Positions 28,545 through 35,814 of a DNA stretch of 49,133 nucleotides are shown here, in pieces. The first letter of the stretch is position 1, and every line of letters begins with the position of its first letter. The stretch spans positions 1 through 49,133 of the forward strand of contig JAGWTC010000019.1 of the NCBI GenBank assembly GCA_028869135.1. The letters run 5' to 3'. The DNA comes from Rhodocyclaceae bacterium. GTDB taxonomy: Bacteria > Pseudomonadota > Gammaproteobacteria > Burkholderiales > Rhodocyclaceae. The position numbers were made by a program, and so were the translations under genes. The notes beneath the pieces were generated by a model. The model was given only the letters and a program-made list of their open reading frames with translations. It was not told the DNA's origin and made no database searches.

Positions 28545-28811
28545 ATGACGCTACCGAAAAACATTGCCGATCGTGTCTGGCTCGTCATGCTGGCAGCCAC
28601 GCTGACCACCTGGGCGCTGGGCAGCAGCGGCGCCACCGGCACCTGGGCCGTGCTGGTCATGCTGGGGCTTGCCTGCCTCAAGGGCGTCCTCGTCATCCTC
28701 GATTTCATGGAGCTGCGCCACGCTCCGCTGTTGTGGCGGATACTGCTGCTCGGCTGGTTGACCTTGATCGCGGCACTGATCGTGCTGTTCTACTGGATAG
28801 GATCTACATGA
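28545..28811 (+). CDS. norF: NorF-like membrane protein
   Basis: An 88-residue hydrophobic protein with three predicted membrane helices (about 10-30, 33-52, 63-84), resembling the cytochrome oxidase subunit IV/NorF family: WAVLVMLGLACLKGVLVILDFMELRHAP is the recognisable core. Together with NorE it is thought to aid NO reductase assembly or activity. Its stop overlaps the norQ start (ATGATGG). Confidence 0.8.
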   Translation: MTLPKNIADRVWLVMLAATLTTWALGSSGATGTWAVLVMLGLACLKGVLVILDFMELRHAPLLWRILLLGWLTLIAALIVLFYWIGST

Positions 28812-29605
28812 TGGACATGAAAGCAAGCGAGCTGCCCTTCTACGCGGCATCGGGCCGCGAGATCGAGCTGTTCGAACACGCCTGGAAGAACCGCCTGCCG
28901 GTGCTGATCAAGGGGCCGACGGGCGTCGGCAAGACGCGCTTTGTCACGCACATGGCGGCGCGCCTGGGTTTGCCGCTGCATACCGTGGCCTGCCACGATG
29001 ATCTGACTGCGGCCGACCTTGTCGGCCGCCATCTGATCCAGGACGGCCAGACGCGCTGGTCCGACGGGCCGCTGACGCGTGCCGTGCGTGAAGGCGGCAT
29101 CTGCTATCTCGACGAGGTGGTCGAGGCGCGCAAGGACACCACCGTGGTCATCCACCCGCTCGCCGACCACCGGCGCTGCCTGCCGATCGACCGCACCGGC
29201 GAAGTGCTGGAGGCGCCGCAGCCCTTCATGCTGGTGGTATCGTACAACCCCGGTTACCAGAACTTCCTCAAGGGCATGAAGCCCTCGACGCGGCAACGCT
29301 TCGTCGCGCTGCGCTTCGACTTTCCCGATGCTGCACGCGAGATCGAGATCCTGCGCGGCGAAACCGGCTGCGACGTCATGCTAGCGGAGCGCCTCGTCAA
29401 TCTCGGCCGCAGCATACGCTCGCTCAAGGACGTCGATCTGGAGGAGGTCGCCAGTACGCGCCTGCTGGTCTATGCGGCGACGCTGATCAGGAGCGGACTC
29501 GATCCGGTCGAGGCGTGCCGCGCCTCCCTGGTGGAAGCGCTGTCGGACGACGTTGAAGTCGCCGACGGCCTGATGGAGATCATCCTTGCCAGCTTCGGCC
29601 GCTAA
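28808..29605 (+). CDS. norQ: NorQ, MoxR-type AAA+ ATPase
   Basis: A 265-residue AAA+ ATPase of the CbbQ/NirQ/NorQ group. Walker A is GPTGVGKT (36-43), Walker B GGICYLDEVVEARKD, sensor VVSYNPGYQNFLKGMKPSTRQRFVAL. With NorD it inserts the non-heme iron into NorB. The first ATG, at 28808, overlaps norF by 4 bases; a second ATG at 28811 is equally possible. The next gene begins 20 bases inside its 3' end. Confidence 0.95.
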   Translation: MMDMKASELPFYAASGREIELFEHAWKNRLPVLIKGPTGVGKTRFVTHMAARLGLPLHTVACHDDLTAADLVGRHLIQDGQTRWSDGPLTRAVREGGICYLDEVVEARKDTTVVIHPLADHRRCLPIDRTGEVLEAPQPFMLVVSYNPGYQNFLKGMKPSTRQRFVALRFDFPDAAREIEILRGETGCDVMLAERLVNLGRSIRSLKDVDLEEVASTRLLVYAATLIRSGLDPVEACRASLVEALSDDVEVADGLMEIILASFGR

Positions 29606-30566
29606 ACCCTACTTGCCGCCTTCGCAACTCCTGCGCCGCGCGCTGCAGGTGGGATTCTTCCTGCTCTTCGCGTTGGCGCCGGTCTTCGATCTGCTGCGTT
29701 TCGACCTGACACTGGGCCATGCCTTCTTCCTCGGTCGGCCGTGGCATCTGGGCATCGACGAATTCCTGGCCGGCCAGGCCGGCGCAGGCGAGACCGCGCT
29801 CAACATCCTGCTGCGCCTGTTCGTTCCGCTGGGCGCCGCCGCCGCGCTGCTAATGCTGATCGCCTGGCGCTGGGGACGCCTGTACTGCGGCTGGCTGTGT
29901 CCGCACTTCTCGGCCGTCGAGACCATCAACCGTCTCATGCTGCGCGCCAGCGGCCGCCACAGCATCTGGGACAAGCACAAGACGCCGCCGCGCAACGCCG
30001 ACGGCAGCGTTCGTCCGCAACACCCGGTGTGGTGGATCCCGACCGTGATCGCCGCCGTCAGCGTGGCCTTCGCCTGGGCCGTGGTTTTCCTCAGCTACCT
30101 GCTGCCGCCGGCGGAGCTGTACGGCAATCTGCTGCACCTCTCGCCGACGCGCAACCAGTTCATATTCCTCAGCGCCGCGACCACGGTGCTGACCATGGAG
30201 TTCCTGTTTGCGCGCCACCTGTTCTGCCGCTACGGCTGCGCCGTCGGCGTGTTCCAGAGCCTGGCCTGGATGGCCAATCGCGGCGCCATGGTGGTGGGCT
30301 ACGAACGCTTCCGCGCGGCCGACTGCGCCGCCTGCTATTCTGCCGGCGGGCCGGGCTTTGCGGCCTGCGAGGCTGCCTGCCCGATGCGCCTCAAGCCGCG
30401 CACCACCAAGCGCGAGATGTTCACCTGTACGCAGTGCTCGCAGTGCGTGTCGGCCTGTCACACGGTGCAGAGCGCCGTCGGCAAGCCGGTGCTGCTGCAC
30501 TGGGTGGACAAGGACGCCGCCAAGCAGAACGAGGCCATGGTCAGCCTGACGGGACGGCGCGACTGA
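29586..30566 (+). CDS. 4Fe-4S polyferredoxin membrane protein within the nor operon
   Basis: A 326-residue membrane iron-sulfur protein in the style of CcoG/NapH/NosR C-terminal domains. Several predicted membrane helices occur (about 15-38, 68-90, 150-172, 185-205). Between them are the cysteine pairs YCGWLCPHFSAVE and LFCRYGCAVGVFQ. The C-terminus has ferredoxin cysteines: CAAC...CEAACP and CTQCSQCVSACH, enough for two 4Fe-4S clusters. The TTG start is supported by GGAG 7 bases upstream inside norQ. It overlaps norD by one base (TGATG), so it is locked into the norQ-norD maturation unit. An electron-transfer role in metal-centre assembly or repair is inferred. Confidence 0.8.
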   Translation: MPASAAKPYLPPSQLLRRALQVGFFLLFALAPVFDLLRFDLTLGHAFFLGRPWHLGIDEFLAGQAGAGETALNILLRLFVPLGAAAALLMLIAWRWGRLYCGWLCPHFSAVETINRLMLRASGRHSIWDKHKTPPRNADGSVRPQHPVWWIPTVIAAVSVAFAWAVVFLSYLLPPAELYGNLLHLSPTRNQFIFLSAATTVLTMEFLFARHLFCRYGCAVGVFQSLAWMANRGAMVVGYERFRAADCAACYSAGGPGFAACEAACPMRLKPRTTKREMFTCTQCSQCVSACHTVQSAVGKPVLLHWVDKDAAKQNEAMVSLTGRRD

Positions 30567-32401
30567 TGGAAGAGTGGGTCGGCAGTCTCTGGGATCGCTT
30601 CATCACCCGCGCCGCCTCGCGCGAGTTCCCCGCTGCGGCGGTCGAACTGAGCCAGATCGAAAAGACCTTGGGCGTGGTGTTCCGCGGCATGGGCGGCGAT
30701 GCCGGCCTGCGTGTCGCCGCGGCGCTGATCGAGCGGGACGGGGCACGGCGGCGCTGGCTGGAGCGCGTCGCCGGTAGCGGCGACCGCGTGCAGCGAGCCG
30801 GGCTGGATGGCGAAACCCTGCGCCTGCCGGCGCGCATTGCGATGTTCGACGATATCGCGCTGAACCGCGAGCTCTATGTCTGGCTCGCTGCGCTGGCGGC
30901 CCACGATGTGCCCTCGGACGAAGACTGGATCGTGCGCAATCAGCGCGCCACGGTGGTCGCCCTGCATCATTTCCCCGGCTTGCAGGCGCGCTATGAACGG
31001 CTCTGCACCGCCGCCCTGGCGTTGCGCCGCGCGCCGAAAGACATGCCGCGCGACGAGGCCGCGCAGGAGGAGGCGATACGCGATGCGCTGCGGCGGCCCG
31101 GCAGCGTGCGCAGCCTGCCGCCGCTGTCGCGACCCGGCGCCCACACCCTGCAACCCGTGCCGCTGTGGCTGTATCCCCTGCCGACGCACGCCCAGACGCA
31201 ACGCAGTCTGCAACATCAGGAGGCAGGCGGCACGGTGGCACCCGACGAAAAGCAGGACACGCCTTATCGCGCCGAGCGTACCGAGGCGCCGGAAAGCGAG
31301 CACGGCATGCTGATGGTATTTCGTGCCGAGAGTCTGTTCTCCTGGGCCGAATATGTGCGCGTCAATCGCTCGGTGGACGACGAGCCCGATCCCGATGCGG
31401 CCAAGGCCGCGCGTACCATGGACACGCTGTCGGTGACGCAGGACGGCGAACGCGTCGCCGCCAAGGTGCGCTTCGATCTCGATCTGCCTGCAGCGAGCGA
31501 GGACGACCTGCCGCTTGGCGAAGGCATCCTGCTGCCCGAATGGGACTATCGCGAGAGCCGTCTGCGCCCCGCGCATTGCTGCGTCCAGCCCATGCTGGCG
31601 CGCAATGCCGAGCCTTGCCTCCTGCCACAGCACCTGCGCCGCACCGCGCGCCGCCTGCGCAACCAGCTCGCCGTGCTGGCACCGCAACGGCGCTGGCTGA
31701 AAGGCCAGCCCGAAGGCAGCGAGTTCGATATCGATGCCTGCGTACGCGACGAAGCCGAGCGTCTGGCCGGCGTCAACCGCGACGGGGCCGGGCTCTACAT
31801 GGCGCAGGTGCAGCAGGAGCGCGATCTCGCCTGCCTGATCCTTGCCGACCTGTCGTTGTCCACCGATGCCTGGGCCGGCGGCGAGAACAAGGTCATCGAC
31901 GTGATTCGCGACAGCCTGATGCTGCTCGCCGAAGCGCTGCAGGGGACGGGCGACGTCTTCGCCATGTACGGCTTCTCTTCGCTCAAGCGCAACCATGTGC
32001 GCCTGCACGAACTGAAGCGCTTCGATGCCGCCTACGATGCCGAGGTGCGCGGCCGCATCGCGGCCATCGAGCCCGGCTACTACACGCGCATGGGCGCGGC
32101 GATTCGCCAGGCTGCGCGCCTGCTCGACGCGCAGCCGAATTCGCAGCGCCTTCTGCTGATCCTGTCCGACGGCAAGCCGCACGACCTGGACCTCTACGAA
32201 GGCCGTTACGGCATCGAGGACACGAGGAAGAGCGTGATGGAAGCGCTCGATGCCGGCATCAAGCCCTTCTGCGTCACCATCGACAAGGAGGGCGCGGCTT
32301 ATCTGCCGCATCTGTTCGGCCCCGGCGGCTATACCGTGGTGAGAAAGCCGGCCGACCTGCCCCTGCACCTGCCGCGCCTGTACACCCAACTGACCGCCTG
32401 A
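30566..32401 (+). CDS. norD: NorD, VWA-domain NO reductase activation protein
   Basis: A 611-residue cytoplasmic protein with a C-terminal von Willebrand A domain. The MIDAS motif is D428-L-S430-L-S432 (LILADLSLSTDAW), with the later MIDAS residues in GYYTRMGAAIRQA and LLLILSDGKPHD. The N-terminal 400 residues form the NorD/CbbO-like helical region with a Pro/Gln-rich stretch at about 180-250. With NorQ it loads iron into NorB. The longer upstream-open frame overlaps the polyferredoxin and is rejected. It converges on the MFS gene 6 bases away, without an obvious terminator. Confidence 0.93.
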   Translation: MEEWVGSLWDRFITRAASREFPAAAVELSQIEKTLGVVFRGMGGDAGLRVAAALIERDGARRRWLERVAGSGDRVQRAGLDGETLRLPARIAMFDDIALNRELYVWLAALAAHDVPSDEDWIVRNQRATVVALHHFPGLQARYERLCTAALALRRAPKDMPRDEAAQEEAIRDALRRPGSVRSLPPLSRPGAHTLQPVPLWLYPLPTHAQTQRSLQHQEAGGTVAPDEKQDTPYRAERTEAPESEHGMLMVFRAESLFSWAEYVRVNRSVDDEPDPDAAKAARTMDTLSVTQDGERVAAKVRFDLDLPAASEDDLPLGEGILLPEWDYRESRLRPAHCCVQPMLARNAEPCLLPQHLRRTARRLRNQLAVLAPQRRWLKGQPEGSEFDIDACVRDEAERLAGVNRDGAGLYMAQVQQERDLACLILADLSLSTDAWAGGENKVIDVIRDSLMLLAEALQGTGDVFAMYGFSSLKRNHVRLHELKRFDAAYDAEVRGRIAAIEPGYYTRMGAAIRQAARLLDAQPNSQRLLLILSDGKPHDLDLYEGRYGIEDTRKSVMEALDAGIKPFCVTIDKEGAAYLPHLFGPGGYTVVRKPADLPLHLPRLYTQLTA

Positions 32402-32407
32402 GCGTCG

Positions 32408-33814
32408 TCAGTCCATGCCGGCGTCGCGGTCGGTGCGACGCGCGCGGCCCGCATCGGGGACAAGCTGCCAGAAGATCCATGCCGAAGCGCAGGTGACGAG
32501 GCCGACGGTAATGAAGGTAGCTTGAAAAGTGGCCAGCGCCCGCACGCCGTAGCCTTCCATACTGTCGAAGGCGGCGAGCAGACCGCCGGCGGTGGCGACG
32601 CCCAACCCCATCGACAGCATCATGACCATGGACAACAGGCTGTTGCCACTGCTTGCGTTGGCACCTTCGAGGTCGAACAGCGTGATCGTGTTCATGGCCG
32701 TGAACTGGAGCGAATTGACCAGACCGAAGGCGGCGAGGTGTGCGACCAGCAGCCACACCGGCTGGCCCTCGGTTATCAGCGCAAAGCTGGCGATGGTGCC
32801 GCCGACGAGCAGGGTGTTCACCAGCAGCACCGGGCGATAATTGAAGCGGCGGATAAGCTTGGGCGCCAGACGTTTGCTCAGCATGGCCGCCGCTGCGACC
32901 GGAATCAGCATCATGCCCGCCTGCGCCGGCGTGTAGCCAAGGCAGACCTGCAGCAGCAGCGGAATCAGGAAGGGCATGGCGCCGCTGCCGATGCGCGCGA
33001 ACAGATTGCCGAGGATGCCGACGCTGAAGGTATTGATGGAGAAGAGTTCGAGCGGAAACAGCGCGTCCTCGCGCCGCGCCGCGCGCAGCCAGTAGGCCGC
33101 CAGCGCGGCGAAGCCGAACATCAAAAGGAGTACCACTGTGGCGTGGCCGAAATGCAGGTCGGAAAGCCCGTCGATGGCAACCGAAACCGCCACCATGCTG
33201 AAGGCGAGCAACAGGTAGCCGACCAGATCGAAATGGCCGATGTCGCTGCGGCGCGCATCGATCATGTAGCGCCAGGCCATGAAGCAGCCGATGGCGCCGA
33301 CCGGCAGATTGATGAAGAAAATCCAGTGCCAGGTGGTGTATTCGACCAGCCAACCGCCCAGCGTCGGGCCGATCAGCGGGCCGATCAGCCCGGGGACGGT
33401 GACAAAGGCCATGGCCGCCAGGAAACGCTCGCGCGGAAAGGCGCGCAGCACGGCGAGCCGCCCTACCGGCAGGAGCATCGATGCGCCGATGCCTTGCAGC
33501 ACGCGCGAGGCGACGAGCTGGGCAAGGCTTTGTGAAAGCGCGCAGGCCAGCGAACCCAGGCTGAACACCAGGATCGCCGCCAGAAAGACGCGGCGCGTGC
33601 CGAAGCGGTCGGCGAGCCAGCCCGAGGCCGGAATCAGGGTCGCCATCGCCAGCGAGTAGGAGATCACGACCGAGTGCATTTTCAGCGGGCTCTCGCCCAG
33701 ACTGGCGGCCATGGCCGGCAGCGCCGTATTGACGATGGTGGCGTCCAGCGTCTGCATGAAGAAGGCGATGGCGACGATCCAGAGCAGGATGCGCAGACGC
33801 CTTTCTTCCGCCAT
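32408..33814 (-). CDS. MFS drug exporter, DHA2 (14-helix) family, MdtD-like
   Basis: A 468-residue proton-driven exporter. Landmarks are the N-terminal ILLWIVAIAFFMQTLDATIVNTALPAMAASLGES (DHA2 motif), the loop motif GWLADRFGTRRVFLAAI, RVLQGIGASMLLPVGRL and the antiporter motif PGLIGPLIGPTLGGWLVEYTTWHWIFFINLPVG. Similar to MdtD/YegB and EmrB-like pumps; no membrane-fusion partner is adjacent, so it probably works alone in the inner membrane. The substrate is unknown. It follows the NTF2-like gene by one base. Confidence 0.88.
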   Translation of the reverse strand: MAEERRLRILLWIVAIAFFMQTLDATIVNTALPAMAASLGESPLKMHSVVISYSLAMATLIPASGWLADRFGTRRVFLAAILVFSLGSLACALSQSLAQLVASRVLQGIGASMLLPVGRLAVLRAFPRERFLAAMAFVTVPGLIGPLIGPTLGGWLVEYTTWHWIFFINLPVGAIGCFMAWRYMIDARRSDIGHFDLVGYLLLAFSMVAVSVAIDGLSDLHFGHATVVLLLMFGFAALAAYWLRAARREDALFPLELFSINTFSVGILGNLFARIGSGAMPFLIPLLLQVCLGYTPAQAGMMLIPVAAAAMLSKRLAPKLIRRFNYRPVLLVNTLLVGGTIASFALITEGQPVWLLVAHLAAFGLVNSLQFTAMNTITLFDLEGANASSGNSLLSMVMMLSMGLGVATAGGLLAAFDSMEGYGVRALATFQATFITVGLVTCASAWIFWQLVPDAGRARRTDRDAGMD

Positions 33815-33815
33815 C

Positions 33816-34178
33816 TCAGCTCCCGGGGCGTGGATTGATCAGAGGCTGGTCGAGCACCCACAGCCAGCTTCCGTCGGCCTGCCGCTGCGCCACTTCGGCG
33901 GTGACCTTGCCGTTGATGAGGCGCGTCGAGGTCAGCGCCAGATCTCCGCGCAGCAATGTCGGCGCGGCGATGCCAGCGGTGAAGTGGGAATGGGCGGCGA
34001 GCATCGCGGCATAGACCGTGCGGATGGCTTCGTGGCCGACCGCCATTGCGCCGTCCATGCCGGCCAGCACCGCATCGGGCGCGTACAGCGCGACCAGGCC
34101 TTCAAGGTCATGCGCATTGGCGCGCTCGACGAAGAATGCAGCGAGATCCTCGGGATGCTTGGCGATGGGGCGGGACAT
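33816..34178 (-). CDS. NTF2-like (SnoaL-type) protein
   Basis: A 120-residue protein of the nuclear transport factor 2 superfamily: EDLAAFFVERANAHDLEGLVALYAPDAVLAGMDG, VGHEAIRTVYAAMLAAHSHFTAGI, then TSTRLINGKVTAEVAQRQADGSWLWVLDQPLINP. These small cone-shaped proteins bind or isomerise small hydrophobic ligands. No specific function is inferable. It is coupled by a one-base gap to the MFS exporter, suggesting a shared transcript. Confidence 0.8.
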   Translation of the reverse strand: MSRPIAKHPEDLAAFFVERANAHDLEGLVALYAPDAVLAGMDGAMAVGHEAIRTVYAAMLAAHSHFTAGIAAPTLLRGDLALTSTRLINGKVTAEVAQRQADGSWLWVLDQPLINPRPGS

Positions 34179-34207
34179 GGGCGGATGAATGCACTTTCGG
34201 AGAAGCG

Positions 34208-34229
34208 CATGCCGGCAGATGCCGGCATG
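34208..34229. repeat. Palindrome upstream of the NTF2-like gene
   Basis: Exact 9-base arms CATGCCGGC / GCCGGCATG with a 4-base loop, in the 135-base gap between the NtrX-like and NTF2-like genes. No T-run follows in either direction. It may be a REP-like unit or an operator. Confidence 0.4.
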
Positions 34230-34313
34230 TTCGTATCGACGATGACCTGTTCGACCGGACGCAGTGCGAAAGGTGCCCTGGATGACGGTCCTTTTCGGGG
34301 GCGCCGGGGCTGA

Positions 34314-35543
34314 TTATCGAATGCCCAGATCCTTGAGCTTGCGATAGAGGTGGGTGCGTTCCAGTCCGGTCTTCTCCGCCAGGCGCGTCATATTGCTGCC
34401 GTCGACCGCGAGATGGTATTCGAAATACATGCGTTCGAAGACTTCACGCGCTTCGCGCAACGGCAGGTCCATGACTTCGGGTGCTAGGCCCGGCAGGGGA
34501 TTGCTGGGGTCGTGGCCGAGCAGGCGCGCCACTTCGTCGCCGGCGATTTCTTCCTCGATGGCGCCGAGCGCCAGCGACTTGATGACGCCGCGCAGCTCGC
34601 TGTAGCCGCCCGGCCAGGCGTGCTGGCGCAGGCCGTTCTGGGCCGCGGTGGACAGCCGCCGTGCCGGCGCTTCGCCGGCTTCCACGAGAAGCGCGAGCAG
34701 TTGCGCGGCGATGTCCGGTATCTCATCCTTGATTTCGAGCAGCGAAGGCACGCCCAGGGCGACGTCCGACAGACGCTTCAGCGCCGATTCTTCCCAACCG
34801 CAGGCGAGCAGTGCCGCGTGGTCCATGCTGCTGGCAACGATCATGCGCATGCCGAGCTTGTCGAGCCGGTCGGCTGCGAAGAGCAGGTTCTTCTGCTGCA
34901 GGCGCGTGAGACGCCCGATTTCCTCCGCATAGAGGACGCCGCCGTGCGCCGCCTGCAGCGTATCCAGCGACAGCGGATTGGAGTCGGCGGCGAGATCCAT
35001 CCAGGCCTTGCCCGGCGTGTGCAGGGTGCGAGCGACCAGCTCGGCGATATTGCCGTTGCCGCAGCGGAGCATGATCAGACGGCTGCTGGCGGAAACCTGA
35101 TCGACGCGGCGCTTGAGGTCGCGCAGGGGACCGGAGCGCGAGAATGCGGCGAGCGAAAGGCCGGTGGCGGCGGGTCGCGCAGTGCGTTCGAGGCCGCGCT
35201 TCACGCCGGCCAGCAGCTTTTGCATGCCGATCGGCTTTTCCAGAAAGTCCAGCGCGCCGATCTTGGTGGCCTCGACGGCGGTATCGATGGAGGCGTGGCC
35301 GGACATCATGATGACCGGCATGTTGAGCTGGCCGGCCGCCGACCATTCCTTGAGCAGGGTGATGCCGTCGGTATCGGGCATCCAGATATCGAGGAGGACC
35401 AGATCGGGGCGTTTCACCTCGCGCGCGATACGCGCCTCGGTGGCGTTTTCGGCGACGATGACGTCATGGCCTTCGTCGCGAAGAATCTCGGACAAGAGTT
35501 CGCGGATACCGATTTCGTCATCAACTACAAGAATGTTTGCCAT
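34314..35543 (-). CDS. ntrX: NtrX-like response regulator with degenerate AAA+ domain
   Basis: A 409-residue regulator. The receiver domain (1-120) is intact: DDE at 8-10, phosphoacceptor D52 (LVLLDIWMPDTDG), T/S in IMMSGHAS, and K in LEKPI. The central region is collinear with a sigma54 AAA+ domain but has lost its key motifs. The Walker A position reads MLRCGNGNIAEL, there is no GAFTGA loop, and Walker B is GGVLYAEEIGRL. The Fis-type HTH (NMTRLAEKTGLERTHLYRKLKDLGI) is intact. It therefore probably binds DNA but cannot drive sigma54 open-complex formation. It pairs with the NtrY-like kinase upstream, 271 bases away. Confidence 0.88.
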   Translation of the reverse strand: MANILVVDDEIGIRELLSEILRDEGHDVIVAENATEARIAREVKRPDLVLLDIWMPDTDGITLLKEWSAAGQLNMPVIMMSGHASIDTAVEATKIGALDFLEKPIGMQKLLAGVKRGLERTARPAATGLSLAAFSRSGPLRDLKRRVDQVSASSRLIMLRCGNGNIAELVARTLHTPGKAWMDLAADSNPLSLDTLQAAHGGVLYAEEIGRLTRLQQKNLLFAADRLDKLGMRMIVASSMDHAALLACGWEESALKRLSDVALGVPSLLEIKDEIPDIAAQLLALLVEAGEAPARRLSTAAQNGLRQHAWPGGYSELRGVIKSLALGAIEEEIAGDEVARLLGHDPSNPLPGLAPEVMDLPLREAREVFERMYFEYHLAVDGSNMTRLAEKTGLERTHLYRKLKDLGIR

Positions 35544-35814
35544 GCTGGACCCTACGTATCCCCTTACCTTTCCGGTGCGCCGAAGAGCGCATCGGTCAAG
35601 GGCTGAAACCTATTTGCCACGCCTTCGGCGTGACTCCAATTCATCGCCGCCAGGCTCGCGATCGCCAAAGAGACGAAGGCGCGGCCGGCTGCTTTCTTGT
35701 TTCCCTGGGGCGCTCATGCAGAGAAGCGCCGCCTTGGCGCGCTAGCCTACATGAACTCGGCGGGTTTTTTTCATCCGGGAAAGGCGCATTTCGCGGGTTT
35801 TCGGGGCGCTTTCC
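35544..35814. other. Gene-free gap between ntrY- and ntrX-like genes
   Basis: 271 bases with no supported gene on either strand. It contains two short hairpins, CACGCC-TTC-GGCGTG (35618-35632) and GCGCC-N5-GGCGC within 35726-35742, and a T7 run (35764-35770) on the plus strand. It probably holds the ntrX promoter on the minus strand, but I could not pick a convincing -35/-10 pair. Confidence 0.4.

Noticed and set aside
29741-30565. A 275-residue upstream extension of norD
   Set aside because: It overlaps the polyferredoxin in another frame and is Arg/Ala-rich shadow sequence.
34208-34229. The CATGCCGGC palindrome as a terminator
   Set aside because: No T-run on either strand; kept only as a palindrome.
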